Positions 12,001 through 20,227 of a stretch of 64,000 nucleotides of DNA are shown here, piece by piece. The notes below the pieces were generated by a model. The model was given only the letters and a program-made list of their open reading frames with translations, was not told the DNA's origin and searched no databases. Position 1 is the first letter of the stretch, and each line of letters starts with the position of its first letter. Location: positions 503,663 through 567,662 of the forward strand of contig CACRXP010000179.1 in NCBI GenBank assembly GCA_902702965.1, written 5' to 3'. The translations under genes were made by a program, and so were the position numbers. The stretch is from Spirometra erinaceieuropaei (lineage: Eukaryota > Platyhelminthes > Cestoda > Diphyllobothriidea > Diphyllobothriidae).

Positions 12001-15000
12001 TCCTCAGTCTAGATGTGCCATGTTTTTTTAGTCGACCGAGTAACCCTTAAAACAATATTTTGTGGTAAAATGTGGTTATGTAGCCCCACCTGATGGACAC
12101 AATACTGTTGGCATTGAGGTTAGAGTTAGGGGATATGGTTAGAGGTTAGCGTTAGGGGTTATAACAACCATCTCGCAATCACTTAAAGTACAACCGCGCA
12201 CTCCCAATAGCTTTTCTTTTGCTTACAATTACTTGAACTCGTTGCCTGTGCGTTCCCCGGCCCCACCTGTGAAAACCTTTATTACCACCGGTCCCGTGTT
12301 ACAGGTGGCTGGGGTTTGTTTACTTCTGCTGGGGCTACACAACCACATCTGACCCATTTTGTTCCGTCTCCATTTTAGCGAAAACCATGCGAAGGCAGAC
12401 AGAATCCGGCAGTATAATCGGCGAAAGAAAGGGTGAGCCTTTTTCCTTGCCTGACCAACATGCTCTCTAGGTCTACAGGCGTTTATCTTCTCTGCCAAAC
12501 TGATTCCCGAAAATGACGGCACAGAGGATTCTCCGGGTATGTCCATTTTTCCGCTTTGTCCGTGGTATATCCCTCTGTAATATGTCGCCAGTTCCTGTGT
12601 GGATTAGAAGACAGACAGGATTGCGGAGAGCAGCTTTACTTTGACAGCGCCCGAAGACGTTGAGGGTAGCACACACAGGGTAATGTGGACCACTAGATAT
12701 AATTCCTCACTAATCTGATCTGACGAGAGTTATTAAACGGGTCATTGATCTCATCCAAGCTGACAGTAGAAAAAGTCAAATAGGGAAATTTATAGATATT
12801 TTGGCAGATTTTGATTAATTCATATTGACCCAACTGTGAAAAACTCGGCGCCTTGGTGGGATTCGAACCCACGCAGTAAGGGGAAGACTTTAGTACAGCC
12901 AACACTCTAACCACCTGAGCTACGAGGCCTCGCCGGACGACGCGAGTTTAATCACATTTGGGTCAGGTTACCCACCCAACATACTGCAAGATCTGGACTC
13001 CACCACATCTGATACAATAAGTTGACTGCCCAAGCAGGATTTCCTAAGTAATTCACCTAGAATTCACCAGATGACTACCAGGCTCGCGTAATTCATAGAT
13101 ATTTTGGCATATTTCGAATAATTCATATTGAAATGTTAAACGATACAATGGGGGATGAGAATTACAGCAGATGTGAGGATCCGTCTAGATGAAGGGGTGA
13201 TGCCAACATATCAGCTAGACAACTGGTGGGGGAATGGAGCGTTGTCGGCAACTGCGGGATGGGGCCGTGGAAAGTGCAGACATCGAACGATAAATAGGGT
13301 ACGGTCACGGCGGGAGAGGGGTCGTGAGGACAGAACACTGGTTATTTTCACCGACACACGTCACACCATCTTCATCCCTGGATCCACACTCCAAAAATGT
13401 CATATCATTCAATCAACCCTGGACAGTTCAAGGGACGTTACACATCCAGCTTTCAAAATCGTCTCGTTCTGGTGAAGAGGGCTTGCTAGACAGCGGGCGT
13501 CTCGTTTTGATCTGCGACTACGTACTCACCTGAATCAATTCCAAGTCCGTCTGTTTCATTTTAGGATGGACGCCTCGAGATCTGCTGCCATGAATTGATT
13601 CAGCCTTTGTTAAAATATGTGCGCGGTACGGTAGTTGCGGTAACGGCGGGAAAGGGGTCGGCGGGGATGTGAGGACAGAACACCGGTTATTTTCACCGAC
13701 ACGCGGTCACGCCATCCTCATCCTGGATTCGCGCTCCAAAAGTGTCACATCATTCAAACAACCCTGTACAGTTCAAGGGACGTTACAACTGTGTGTGCAT
13801 CGACTTCGTGGCTTTGTGTTTAAGTCTTCTGTTCTTGTCTCATTTGTGTGTTCCTGCCGCTCCAGCTCTGAACGCAGACCCTCCCGTGTCCTCGGCCCCC
13901 GGAGGTCGCGCATAACTCGACGACGCGCTACTTGCTGTCACACGCGCAGGCCTGCTAGGCGAGACTGGTCTGCGGGTTGGCGGTCCTTTTGTCAGACGTG
14001 ACAGCCGGAGGCGTCATGTTTTGGGCCGTCCTAACGTCCACTTTTCGGGCTGGGAGGTGCGATAGGGGACCACTGCCAGTCGGGGGACCCTGTGCTCAAA
14101 CTGCCTACTGCCATTGGTTCTGGATCTCTCCCATGCAGCGATTAAGCAGTGAGAACGTACTCAGAGCGCTACAATCTCCCGAGTTAGAGGAGAAGACAGG
14201 AGTTACCAGATTGAGGGGTCTAATGTATACAGAATCCGCGGTTGTCCTCTCAGAGGCGACAATGACCGCCGGCAAAGCCAGGGCTGGTGTTGACTGCGTC
14301 TAGTCATGCTTATTCTGTAGGTTTGTTGGGCAATCTGAAGGGGTCTTCAATCGGTGTTTGTGTTACATTTGCCGAGGGGTGGTGTTTAAGTGGATTGTGT
14401 TGCTGGTTGAGGGGGGGCTGGCGTGTTCAAGTGGCTGTATGGGCAACTGCGACTCTGTGGACGCAGGTGCGTGAGAATGTGTGTGTAGTCTGTGAGCCAC
14501 AATTACCAAGTCAAATCCCATGTTGGAAGGAGAAGACGAAGGAATCAGAACGAGGGGTTTAATGTATTCAAAACCCAGAGTTGTCCTCTCAGGCGACAGT
14601 AGCCACTGGCGAAACAGGGGAGGCAGATGTTGACTGCGTCCAGTCAGGCCCGAGAGTCACTGGGACAGTGGTGGCAGCCGCTTTTGTAGGCTCGTGGGCC
14701 AAGCTCAAGTCGTCTCCAACTGGTGTGTGTTGCATATGTAGCGGCACAGCTATGAGAGTTAGTTCTCTGAGCGCTACAACCACCATGTCAAATCCCATGT
14801 TGGAAGGAGAAGACAAAAGGCACCAGACTGAGGGGTTTATTGTGCACAGAACCTGGAGTTGTCCTCTCAGGAGGCGGTGGTGGCCACTGGCGAAGCCAGG
14901 GCTGGTGTTGACTGCGTCCGGCCGTGCCTGAGAGAGTCCCCGAGATAGTGGTGGCAGCCGCTTTTGTAGGCTCGTGGGCCAAGCTCAGGTGGTCTCCAAT

Positions 15001-16344
15001 GCCGAGGGCTGGTGTCCCAGTGTCTTGTTTTGCTGGTTGCAGGGGGTGGCGCATGGGTAGCCGCGACGCTGTGCGGACGCAGGCATGCCCGAGCTGTCGG
15101 TCGTGTGACTTCGGGTCAGCGCGTCTGGAACGGCTCACTGCAAGGGGGTGAATGACCTTGAGGCTGCGAGGCCTTGAACACTGACGTCAGACTGGCCATG
15201 ATGGCTGTCCGAGACACCCACAAATGAGGATATCGGATGCATGCTCATTGCGCCATTTCAAACGCTGGCCGCATCTGCATCTTGCACCCCTGGCCGGCGC
15301 CCACCTCACCTCTCTTGCCGAGCCTAGAGAAAAGTGTTACAACCGCTTCCATGTCCCCCGCCGGCATTTCCAGTTTTTTTTTACCTGCTAGGTGCCGCTT
15401 TCGGCAACGCCAAGGCCCGTGATGTGCTCAATCGAATTCGCAGGAAGTTGGACGGTAATGAGAGCGGTCAGGTGGTGACGGTGCATCAACAGGTGGACGA
15501 CCTGATTCGTGAAGCCACTTCTAGCCGTAACATCTGCCAAATGTACATTGGATGGTGAGTCTCGTGGTCTTTATGCCTCATTGTGTAGTGTATTTTTAGG
15601 GTAATAGGCAATGCCCTTGATGACCCTATTGAAAACGGTACATAAAAATAAATGTTAAATGTACATTTTACTAAAATTGTGTCAGTAACATATTTGTTCA
15701 CGGAAAACGTTTTCACAATGCGGGACTGCGAAGGGTACGGCAGGCGGTCTTCTCAGTGTACATGTGAAATTTTAAGTGCAGTTATATACAATCAGCATAA
15801 AGTTCAGTCATTTGCGTAGTTTGAGAGGAGGCATCTCATTAAAAGTCAGGGATGTGTTAAGTAGGGATGAAATCAAGAAATGAAATTTATGGCTGGCCGC
15901 AGATAGTCCTGTTGTGAAAGTCGTCGTTTATCAAAGATCAAACGATCCAGTTGCCTTTTGAATACAGCGACTGTATCAGAAGTCACTATTTCACTTGGGA
16001 GTGAGTTCCATGGTCGAACAACACGCTGGCTGAAGGAAAACTTCCGATTGTCTAGGCGTGTGCGCTCCCGCTTGACTTTGTACGGGTGACCGCGCAGGTG
16101 ACTCGTGGTCGTGAATTCAAAGAAGTCGTCAGTTTTGAGCGAACATTTTCCGCTCCTATCAACCCCTCCACCTCCCCCCCCCATTCCTACCGACTCTCCC
16201 CCTGCAGCCTTCTTCCCTTCACTCTGCTACCCTTTGCTGGTCAGGATGTTCTCTTTTGCCTGCTGTTTTCATTTTGTTTTTATTTTTGCCCTTGCGTTCG
16301 TCAACATTTTATTCGTTTTTTCATGCAGGTGCGGCTTCTGGTGA
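53..16344 (+). CDS. MTOR: Target of rapamycin (TOR) kinase, 3' part of gene, at least 9 exons
   Basis: Serine/threonine kinase of the PIKK family, core of TORC1/TORC2, which couples nutrients and growth factors to translation and growth. Joined exons: 53-385, 3995-4291, 4394-4592, 7029-7164, 7772-8042, 8133-8215, 8364-8511, 10768-about 10929 (mostly N), 11249-about 11490, 15392-15554, 16329-16344. The reading follows human mTOR co-linearly from the late FAT domain through FRB, kinase, linker and FATC to the stop. Catalytic signatures are present: Lys in LLKGHED, GLGDRHPSN, HIDFGD. Codon phases agree at the junctions from 53 to 8511 and at the last one. The gene starts upstream of the window. 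Introns carry a ribozyme-bearing tandem repeat, PLEs, SINEs and microsatellites. The exon or exons between the linker and FATC are not fully resolved. Confidence 0.95.
546..595 (+). ncRNA. Hammerhead ribozyme motif, array unit 1 (partly degraded)
   Basis: CTGATGA at 552-558, stem II CGGT/ACCG with loop AACG, GAAA, then a GTC cleavage site. Stem I is GACATA/TGTGTC. The pair that is G-C in units 2 and 3 is A-T here, a compensatory change. Helix III is AGGGCTGT, no longer palindromic, so this copy is probably weak. Confidence 0.7.
771..827 (+). ncRNA. Hammerhead ribozyme motif, array unit 2
   Basis: Core CTGATGA (784-790), stem II CGGT/ACCG capped by AACG, GAAA (805-808), palindromic helix III ACAGCTGT, and predicted cleavage after C816 (GTC). 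Stem I pairs GACGTA with TGCGTC and extends through GGCC/GGCC. The 10.1-11.1 position is a T-T mismatch instead of the usual G-C, which could lower activity. A loop-less palindromic helix III suggests cleavage as a dimer, as reported for PLE and retrozyme hammerheads. Confidence 0.8.
1003..1059 (+). ncRNA. Hammerhead ribozyme motif, array unit 3
   Basis: Same layout as unit 2, shifted by exactly 232 bases: GGCC, GACGTA, CTGATGA (1016-1022), stem II, GAAA, ACAGCTGT and predicted cleavage after C1048. Cleavage at 816 and 1048 would release a 232-nt monomer. Confidence 0.8.
1213..1240. repeat. (TA)n microsatellite
   Basis: A short pure TA run at the end of the tandem array. Confidence 0.95.
2440..2720 (-). 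repeat. Decayed copy of the tRNA-Arg-derived SINE
   Basis: On the minus strand it keeps the family layout: a tRNA-like head with a TTCGAACTC-type B box near 2595-2610, a relic of the GGCTAATAAGCCAG box near 2550, the GTCGGTAAT-ATTCTGCC analogue near 2505, and at 2695-2712 the GTTGTGCCTTAGGGCTCG box. It is much more diverged than the copies at 49 and 61 kb. Confidence 0.6.
3037..3530. repeat. Half copy of palindromic TA element
   Basis: Left arm starting CAGTAAATGTTCTAACTCATG; it follows the consensus arm (GCGTTTTCGACTCGAAAAGATTA-like, TTGATTTTCGATG-like, TACGTCTTCTTT) up to the central TTTTCCGTGTACGG motif. The right arm is missing. Confidence 0.7.
3690..3765 (+). mobile_element. PLE tail relic
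   Basis: Contains CAGAAGACGAAGACGTCAGG, then AATAAAT and the CCAGTGATCGC(A)TCTTCGTCTC end shared with the PLE tails at 36.5 and 45.4 kb. The hammerhead stem II is deleted. Confidence 0.5.
3995..4291 (+). CDS. MTOR: TOR exon: FRB (FKBP-rapamycin-binding) domain
   Basis: Begins after ccttgcag with [16 protein letters not shown] and ends YYTLYRN before gtgagt. It is the four-helix FRB domain that gates substrate access and binds FKBP12-rapamycin. The Ser and Phe of ASRVYFGEK and the Trp of QQAWDGYY, which line the human drug pocket, are kept; the positions of human Thr2098 and Phe2108 read Gln and Tyr. It is spliced in phase 0 on both sides, and the open frame past 4291 is intron read-through. 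Confidence 0.95.
4394..4592 (+). CDS. MTOR: TOR exon: FRB-kinase junction
   Basis: Acceptor cgatctag is followed by [15 protein letters not shown], then LAVPGSY and [13 protein letters not shown], and the donor gtaagt starts at 4593. It corresponds to the start of the kinase N-lobe in human mTOR (SPKL.. ELAVPGTY.. TSKQRPRKL). It leaves one base of a Gly codon, completed by the exon at 7029. The upstream intron is only about 100 bases, unlike the kilobase introns around it. Confidence 0.94.
4890..4931. repeat. (TA)n microsatellite
   Basis: An interrupted TA/CATA run that borders the PLE remnant at 4932-5372. Confidence 0.9.
4932..5372 (-). mobile_element. PLE 3' end: GIY-YIG endonuclease C-terminus plus hammerhead tail
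   Basis: The minus strand reads [29 protein letters not shown], then after an in-frame stop [20 protein letters not shown], which is the typical endonuclease C-terminus of flatworm Penelope-like elements. The tail follows (about 4942-5020) with CTGAAGA, a GAGCTGG/CCAG-A-CTC stem and GAAA, a degenerate hammerhead layout. The element is cut at 5372 by a SINE and is dead. Confidence 0.8.
5373..5780 (+). repeat. tRNA-Arg(TCT)-derived SINE, one and a half copies in tandem
   Basis: A 5'-truncated copy (5373-5560) runs into a longer one (5560-5780). The head GGGCTCGTGGCCCGGTAGTT, anticodon-loop relic CTTCTAA and B box GGTCGCGAGTTCGAGGCTC match a tRNA-Arg(TCT) backbone. The body has the GGCTAATAAGCCAG palindrome and TTGTCTTTGTCGGTAAT, and the unit ends in a TA run. 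Eight or more copies occur in the window. Confidence 0.85.
5794..6830 (+). pseudogene. PLE reverse transcriptase-endonuclease, frameshifted remnant
   Basis: Successive frames give [18 protein letters not shown] (RT motif A region), a broken motif B at YYQQGLPS, then [20 protein letters not shown] and [18 protein letters not shown] (thumb), and near 6700-6800 [20 protein letters not shown] of the GIY-YIG domain. The YVDD motif C is not intact: the frame reads CVEDAFVVI. Several frameshifts and stops make it inactive. It lies sense in a TOR intron. Confidence 0.85.
7029..7164 (+). CDS. MTOR: TOR exon: kinase N-lobe, ATP-contact lysine
   Basis: Starts after tttcaag and completes a split Gly to give [20 protein letters not shown], then [10 protein letters not shown] and ETLRRNL. 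The Lys of LLKGHED is the ATP-binding lysine (human Lys2187). The donor is gtacgc at 7165, leaving two bases of a Thr codon. The match to animal TOR is very close. Confidence 0.95.
7165..7771 (+). other. TOR intron without recognised repeats
   Basis: AT-rich intron with GT-AG ends. I see nothing beyond spurious open frames. Confidence 0.6.
7772..8042 (+). CDS. MTOR: TOR exon: kinase domain middle
   Basis: Acceptor ttacag; the exon completes Thr and then reads [20 protein letters not shown], the [13 protein letters not shown] segment and [14 protein letters not shown], ending before gtgcgt. It covers the end of the N-lobe and the first C-lobe helices. The phases match the exons on both sides, and the downstream intron is only 90 bases. 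Confidence 0.95.
8133..8215 (+). CDS. MTOR: TOR exon: catalytic loop, first half
   Basis: After tttccag it reads [20 protein letters not shown] and YILGLGD plus two bases of Arg; the donor is gtaag. It carries the invariant GLGDR of the PIKK catalytic loop, whose Asp equals human Asp2338. The rest of the loop (HPSN) is on the next exon. Confidence 0.96.
8364..8511 (+). CDS. MTOR: TOR exon: catalytic loop, second half, and DFG activation segment
   Basis: Starts after ccctatcag and completes GDR with HPSNLML, then [12 protein letters not shown] and [15 protein letters not shown], ending AAME before gtgagt. The His and Asn of HPSN and the Asp of DFG are all present, so the kinase is predicted to be active. 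This activation segment is the most conserved stretch of the family. Confidence 0.97.
8838..9060. repeat. (TAA/TAG)n trinucleotide microsatellite
   Basis: About 220 bases of TAA then TAG repeats with CAG and TAC variants, in the TOR intron 8512-10767. The long homopolymer-like peptides in this region are artefacts. Confidence 0.98.
9061..10767 (+). other. TOR intron sequence, nothing recognised
   Basis: No gene, clear repeat or RNA identified up to the pyrimidine tract and acceptor at 10741-10767. Confidence 0.5.
10768..10929 (+). CDS. MTOR: TOR exon, almost entirely hidden in an assembly gap
   Basis: A clear acceptor (ccctctgcag) is followed by GTCACCG, which reads Val-Thr-Gly, exactly what follows Ala-Met-Glu in animal TOR. 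After seven bases the sequence becomes N (10775-10929). The missing kinase C-lobe segment, about 44 residues, fits inside the 155-base gap. The end is unknown. Confidence 0.75.
10775..10929. other. Assembly gap (155 N)
   Basis: A run of N falls directly on a conserved TOR kinase exon. The frames that appear to cross it are artefacts. Confidence 0.99.
10930..11145 (+). mobile_element. PLE tail relic with degraded hammerhead
   Basis: At 11098-11142, TTGATGA (C3 to T), a weak stem, GAAACGTT and AGGC follow the order of the 62.8-kb PLE tail (CTGAGGA, stem, GAAACGTC, AGGC). The flanking part resembles PLE 3' sequence. It lies in a TOR intron right after the N gap. Confidence 0.45.
11249..11490 (+). 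CDS. MTOR: TOR exon: low-complexity linker between kinase and FATC
   Basis: After an acceptor at agccccag the frame reads a Thr/Ala/Gly-rich stretch with a run of Gly, then Gly/Ser/Pro-rich sequence with [19 protein letters not shown]. It lies where animal TOR has the flexible negative-regulatory linker, which differs in sequence and length between phyla. GC content and codon use are coding-like. The 3' end is uncertain: no strong donor is visible before the frame closes at 11581, and further linker exons may lie between here and 15392. Confidence 0.7.
11697..11790. repeat. (CCA)n / (ATT)n microsatellite
   Basis: A CCA repeat followed by a short ATT run. The poly-Pro and poly-Val frames here are artefacts. 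Confidence 0.97.
12070..12348. mobile_element. TIR element with telomere-like interior (short copy)
   Basis: Inverted ends ATGTGGTTATGTAGCCCCAC and GGGGCTACACAACCACAT. The interior starts with GGTTAGAGTTAGGGGATA-type degenerate TTAGGG repeats, then a conserved non-coding block (CAACCGCGCACTCCCAATAG). The same family occurs at 50.5 and 61.5 kb. There is no coding capacity, so it is a MITE-like non-autonomous element. Confidence 0.75.
12843..12935 (-). repeat. Second tRNA-like SINE family, copy 1
   Basis: The minus strand has an A-box-like TAGCTCAGGTGGTTAGAG and a perfect T-arm GTGGG-TTCGAAT-CCCAC, but the acceptor stem does not close. A diverged copy with the same flank (GACCCAACTGTGAAAAACTC) lies at 48416-48525, so it is a tRNA-derived repeat rather than a single tRNA gene. 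Confidence 0.65.
13290..13800. repeat. Direct repeat pair of about 170 bp
   Basis: The block at 13290-13445 (GGACAGAACACTGGTTATTT, TTCAAGGGACGTTACA) recurs at 13628-13790 with substitutions. Both lie in the TOR intron. The family is unknown and coding frames are not conserved. Confidence 0.75.
14206..15170. repeat. Imperfect tandem repeat of about 270-300 bp; related copy at 33.65-34.06 kb
   Basis: Three diverged units share a GAGTTGTCCTCTCAGG box, GGCAGCCGCTTTTGTAGGCT and a GGGGTTTATTGTGCACAGAA box. On the opposite strand this last box gives CACAATAAA, so the true sense strand may be minus with a polyadenylation signal. An inverted, better kept copy lies at 33655-34060. The family is not recognised. 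Confidence 0.7.
15392..15554 (+). CDS. MTOR: TOR exon: FATC domain
   Basis: Reads [19 protein letters not shown], then [12 protein letters not shown] and NICQMYIG plus two bases of Trp. This is the PIKK FATC domain, required for kinase stability and redox/membrane response. The donor gtgagt starts at 15555; reading through would give an early stop right after Trp and lose the conserved tail. The acceptor is taken as cctgctag, but another AG lies at 15371-15372. Confidence 0.95.
15873..16190 (-). mobile_element. LINE 3' end (CR1/RTE-type RT C-terminus)
   Basis: The minus frame reads [40 protein letters not shown] and [10 protein letters not shown]. Arg-x-x-x-Leu-x-x-Arg, FSQRVV-x-x-WNSLP and the closing FK-LD helix are the C-terminal signature of non-LTR retrotransposon proteins. 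Only the last roughly 90 codons are present (5'-truncated). It sits antisense in the last TOR intron. Confidence 0.85.
16329..16344 (+). CDS. MTOR: TOR terminal micro-exon (last residues and stop)
   Basis: After ttcatgcag the 16 bases complete Trp and add Cys-Gly-Phe-Trp-stop, so the protein ends GWCGFW (human mTOR ends GWCPFW). The phase fits the donor at 15555 exactly. The invariant aromatic C-terminus confirms this tiny exon. Confidence 0.93.
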
Positions 16345-17388
16345 GTGAGAACACACACACACACACGTTTGACGACGTCGCCTCCTGGCCTACCGTAATG
16401 GTCTTGTGCTGACTCGGCTTATATACTGACATCTGTGATTCACTGTCCAAACGGTTTACAGTGGCGTGATCAGAAGTGCTACTCAAACCCCGCCCCCTTC
16501 TCCAATGCTGCACCTCCCTGACCACAATCACCCCCCCCCCACCACCTTGACCGATATGTAATTAGTCCCTGCTTCTTAAAAATTGTTGAGACCACCACCC
16601 GCTCCCTCCCGGTTTCTCGCTTATCTTACCACTGCGCCAAAAATGTGGTTGGTCATTTTTACCTTTGCTTCGCTCTACCATCTGCCGTCGGTCTCTCTCG
16701 GCGGTCCACTTCTGGGGGGGTTTATTTTGATATATTTTGAAAGTAAACAAATGTGATATCTACTCCCTCCCTTTTCCTGTAAGAATGCTGCCAGAAGACG
16801 AAAGGAGACAGGCCTGGGGAATCGTTCCACAGTCATCCCAAAATTCCAGCTTGAGCCTTGGCAAAACTTTTGCACATGAGGGTTCCCGAAGGCGCACGCC
16901 AATGTTATTGCAGAAATCTGCGCCTCTTTTTGTCCACATCTTCCTTTCCCTATGTATTCATTAGTGTCATTCCGTATTCTTCCGGAGTTTCTGTTTTTGA
17001 GCCGCTTTTTAATAGCTGCTTTCCTCCATTCCTGTTTACATACCGTAAGTTTGCTTCAGAGAAGAAGAGCCTGTGGTAATCTCTCAAGGCCTGGTTGCTG
17101 CTGTGCTTGGAAATATCTACGTACCGGGCGCTACTGAAGTAGATTAAGTAGTTTGACTTTATGCGACACTAAAGTACCGGGACGCTCTAACTAGCACAGT
17201 GCCTGTCAGGACTAATTGGAGCAGGTGATTTAAACTCTGCTTTAGAAATTTTCTGAGCTTATCACCTAGGTATTTAGGACGGCATCTGCAGCCAGTGACC
17301 TTTCCTTCAATGTAGGAGCTATTGCCCTATTTTCACTCGCGTCATCGTCCTCGTCCAACTAACTCCGGTGTCTTCGACGAGTGGTTCC
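16345..17388. other. TOR 3' flank, nothing recognised
   Basis: Contains a short (CA)n run at about 16352-16366 and pyrimidine-rich stretches. The polyadenylation site of TOR was not located with confidence. Confidence 0.5.
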
Positions 17389-18380
17389 ATACACATGAGA
17401 TACGCTGTCTCATGAAATGCGAGACGGAATTCTGAAATGTTTTTGACTCGAAGGGATTATTTACGTGGGGTTGTACTATCGAGTATCGTGCAGCATAATC
17501 TCAAAGCATTTCAGTCACGTCATGGTGCAGGCTTTTGATCGAACTTTTTTTCCGGCCGCCTACAAAAACTAGGCTATGCAACAAATGAATACTTGACATG
17601 AATTCTTCCCGCTGACCTTCGACACTCCCATGTATGGAGACGTATTTTACCGAAAACATACACAAAGTATCCCTCCTCGCACTCATTTGGTAGCACCTGA
17701 GAAAAGGATATTTTTTGATTTTAAAAGTTTCTGGTTATTAGATTTTTCAAGACCATTAAATGCCTATTTCTAAAGCCTTTTTTTCTGTTCATTTGCTAAT
17801 ATTAATCATAAAGTACGCGATTTGGTCAACATTGCAAAATTGTACGAGCCCTAGGTTATGTCTTCTGAATAATATGGAAGCGCATGAATCTCTGTACACG
17901 GGAAGTATGCAGCATAGGTTAATGCACGACCATTGGGACAGTACGTTTACTAGCCTGGCCTTCCGGTCTCGTGCAGGAGGCCATCATTTGAAACTGTGAA
18001 AATGCAGCATAAAGAGCGTAGTTTTGTAGACAAACAAAGTGGAAGGATGGTGTTCGCGACAAGTCTGCCGCATACTGTTTGGGAGCCCTAAACACGAGTG
18101 CAACGGCAGGTCGGGTCCGAAAATATTGGAGAATTTATAAAGTTACATATCTAAAGACATTTATTCACTCATTATTTTTTGGGCGTAATATGCTACCGAA
18201 TAAATGCAAAGAAGGTGATTTTTGGGCATATTTTTCGTAAACTGCATTTGAATTCATAGGAACATTGAAAATCAATGGGAGAGATTCCTGCTTCAGTTTG
18301 GTCTGATCCACTTTTATCAAATACGAGCTAGGCGAGCACCTTTGAACTGCCTTTAGGTTGCAAAGCGCCGACAAGTAGGG
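17389..18380. repeat. Decayed palindromic TA element
   Basis: The left arm has CTCATGAAATGCGAGACGGA, TTTTTGACTCGAAGGGATTA and TTCACGTCATGG-like boxes. The opposite arm near 18080-18260 has GTGCAACGGCAGGTCGGGTC and ATTGAAAATCAATGGGAGA. Both arms are diverged and the centre is rearranged. Confidence 0.6.
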
Positions 18381-18479
18381 GAAGTAGCAAAGAGATTGTT
18401 TGCATGGTTGCGTGCGATGAGCAGGAAGCGACCTGATAGTAGAAAAAGGACAAGCAATAACGCCTACTCATTTATTTAG

Positions 18480-18690
18480 GTAGTCTAGGAGCATGTAATG
18501 TCGGTGGCGGATTTTGTGAGTGCTTGTGCTTGTGTGCTTGATGCGTGTCGAGTTTGCGCTTAAATGAATCCATACAAGAGAAGAGAACAACATCAGTGAT
18601 CAGGGCGTTCCACTCTACAACCACTTTGTCAGTTCAGGAAAACTTCCATCCATTCATCTTTTCTTTATCTGGGCGTATATTTAGGGATAA
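18480..18690 (-). mobile_element. Second decayed LINE 3' end
   Basis: The minus strand reads WKFS, one stop, TDKVVVEWNALITDVVLFSC and MDSFKRKLDTHQ, the same VVxxWNxL...FKxxLD signature as at 15.9-16.2 kb, but more degraded. Confidence 0.65.
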
Positions 18691-19008
18691 CCGTGCAAAG
18701 CAGGCCTGTTAACTTGAGTGAAAATGCCCTGAGAAAATAGCAACAGTCCAAGCCGCTCATAATGCAGAAGGTTGGTATGATATTTCCTTGTAGTTGCCTG
18801 TAGGGAAGGGGATTGGGTTGAGGGTTGACAGTCTGCTTTCATAGACCTTTGTTCCCAGAGCGCCTTGGTCATTTTTTGTCCCTCGCCTCCGGACTTCCTC
18901 TGAGACGGTACGGTCCTTGACAGCCCAAGGTCTCAGTGCCTGTATGGCGTATTCTAGGTGTCAATAGTAGTGAAAATGCGATTCCCATATGGCATATCAA
19001 ATGAAGGA

Positions 19009-20208
19009 GAGGCGTCCACCGGGAGGGATTTATTGGAGGTCCGACGTTTCGAGTAGTTGATTCGCCTACCCATCTTCAGAGACTGGAAAGTCCTCCGCAC
19101 AGCTCCCCCTTACATGGCGTACTTTGATCAATGCGTGACTCATCAATGCCGTCTGTGTGGCTGCATTCAACCCGCATGTCACCGTGACCTGAATCGCCCC
19201 CGTCGGCCGCGGAGATGACTGACGACCCCGATTGTCCTGCTCCGTGACTGTCCCCCACTAAGAAGGTTCGTACAGTCAGATAGGGGGGAGGTAAATCGAT
19301 GTGGCGGTTGACAGAGCAGTTGGTGGACATCCAGTCTTAGTGCACTTGCCTTGCTGTATGATCACCGCCCCGGCCCACAAGCTCAACGACGTTAAAGTTG
19401 AAGACGCGTCGCATCTGCGTGGCATGAGTTGCTACCGCCGACTTTGAGTCCAACATTTTCACGGCCAACTTATGCTTGTGAATTCGCGTTTGCAGCCGTC
19501 GGTCGGTTTCTCCAACGTATTTGCACCTTCCGCAGCTGCATTGAAGTCGGTAGACAACGACTGTCATCTCCTCCTTAGGGATCGGATCTTTTGGCCGCAT
19601 CACTTGCCGGCGGATTTTTAAGTCAGACCTGTGGGCAACACCTATTTCGAGTGGCGCGAGGGGTCTAGCCACGGCTTCGGAGACCCCTTTAATGTACGGA
19701 ATGCTCCGCCACGAGTTTGACTATGCTCTTCATTCCGTTTCTTTGACTGCCTTCGATTCCGTTCAGTGAGTGCCCGCGGATATCCGTTGGCTCTATAGAG
19801 TTCTTGGAGGACCTTTATCTCGTCCAGTTTGGCGGCTGACGTGCTGCAATGAGTTTCCACCCGTCGGCATAGCGTGCGGACACAGCTTCGTTTGTGTTGT
19901 AGCGGGTGGCTGCTGTTGTAACTGAGCCTCTGCCACGTGTTCGTCGGTTTTCTGTTGACCGACGTCGCTAGTTTGCCGTTTGGTTGGCGGCAGACGAGAA
20001 CATCCAAGAATGGAAGTTTGTTCCCTACTTCCTCTTCCATCGTGAACTGTAAATCGGGAATGATTGATTTCAGTAGTTCCGCATAGTAATTGATTTTATC
20101 CAGGTCGATGATTACAAAGGTGTCAACGTAGCCTGCCCAAAACGTGGGTTTGTACTCCTCGAATAGTCGTCTCTCGAGTTCTCTGGGTTCACCCCTCTCC
20201 GGGCTCAT
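19009..20208 (-). pseudogene. PLE: RT C-terminal half, GIY-YIG endonuclease and hammerhead tail
   Basis: The minus strand reads [60 protein letters not shown], then (another frame) YRLQCSCGRCKYVGETDRRL with QTRIHKHKLAV, the GIY-YIG domain with its CxC and ET-RRLxxRxxxH motifs. Motif C is YVD-T instead of YVDD, so one catalytic Asp codon is lost. The tail ends in a good hammerhead motif (19039-19083). The N-terminal half is replaced by an inverted copy of the tail starting at 20228. Confidence 0.9.
19039..19083 (-). ncRNA. PLE-type hammerhead ribozyme motif
   Basis: The minus strand has GTCT-CTGAAGA, a six-pair stem II GGGTAG/CTACTC, GAAA, the minimal palindromic helix III ACGT, then C (predicted cleavage) and GGAC, which pairs with GTCT (stem I, four pairs). 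AATAAA follows 10 bases on. Core and order match the minimal hammerheads described in PLE terminal repeats. Confidence 0.75.
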
Positions 20209-20227
20209 TGCCGAGGCGGTTCTACAA

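Noticed and set aside
12843..12935. Functional tRNA gene
   Set aside because: The T-arm is perfect, but the acceptor stem does not pair and a diverged second copy with the same flank exists.
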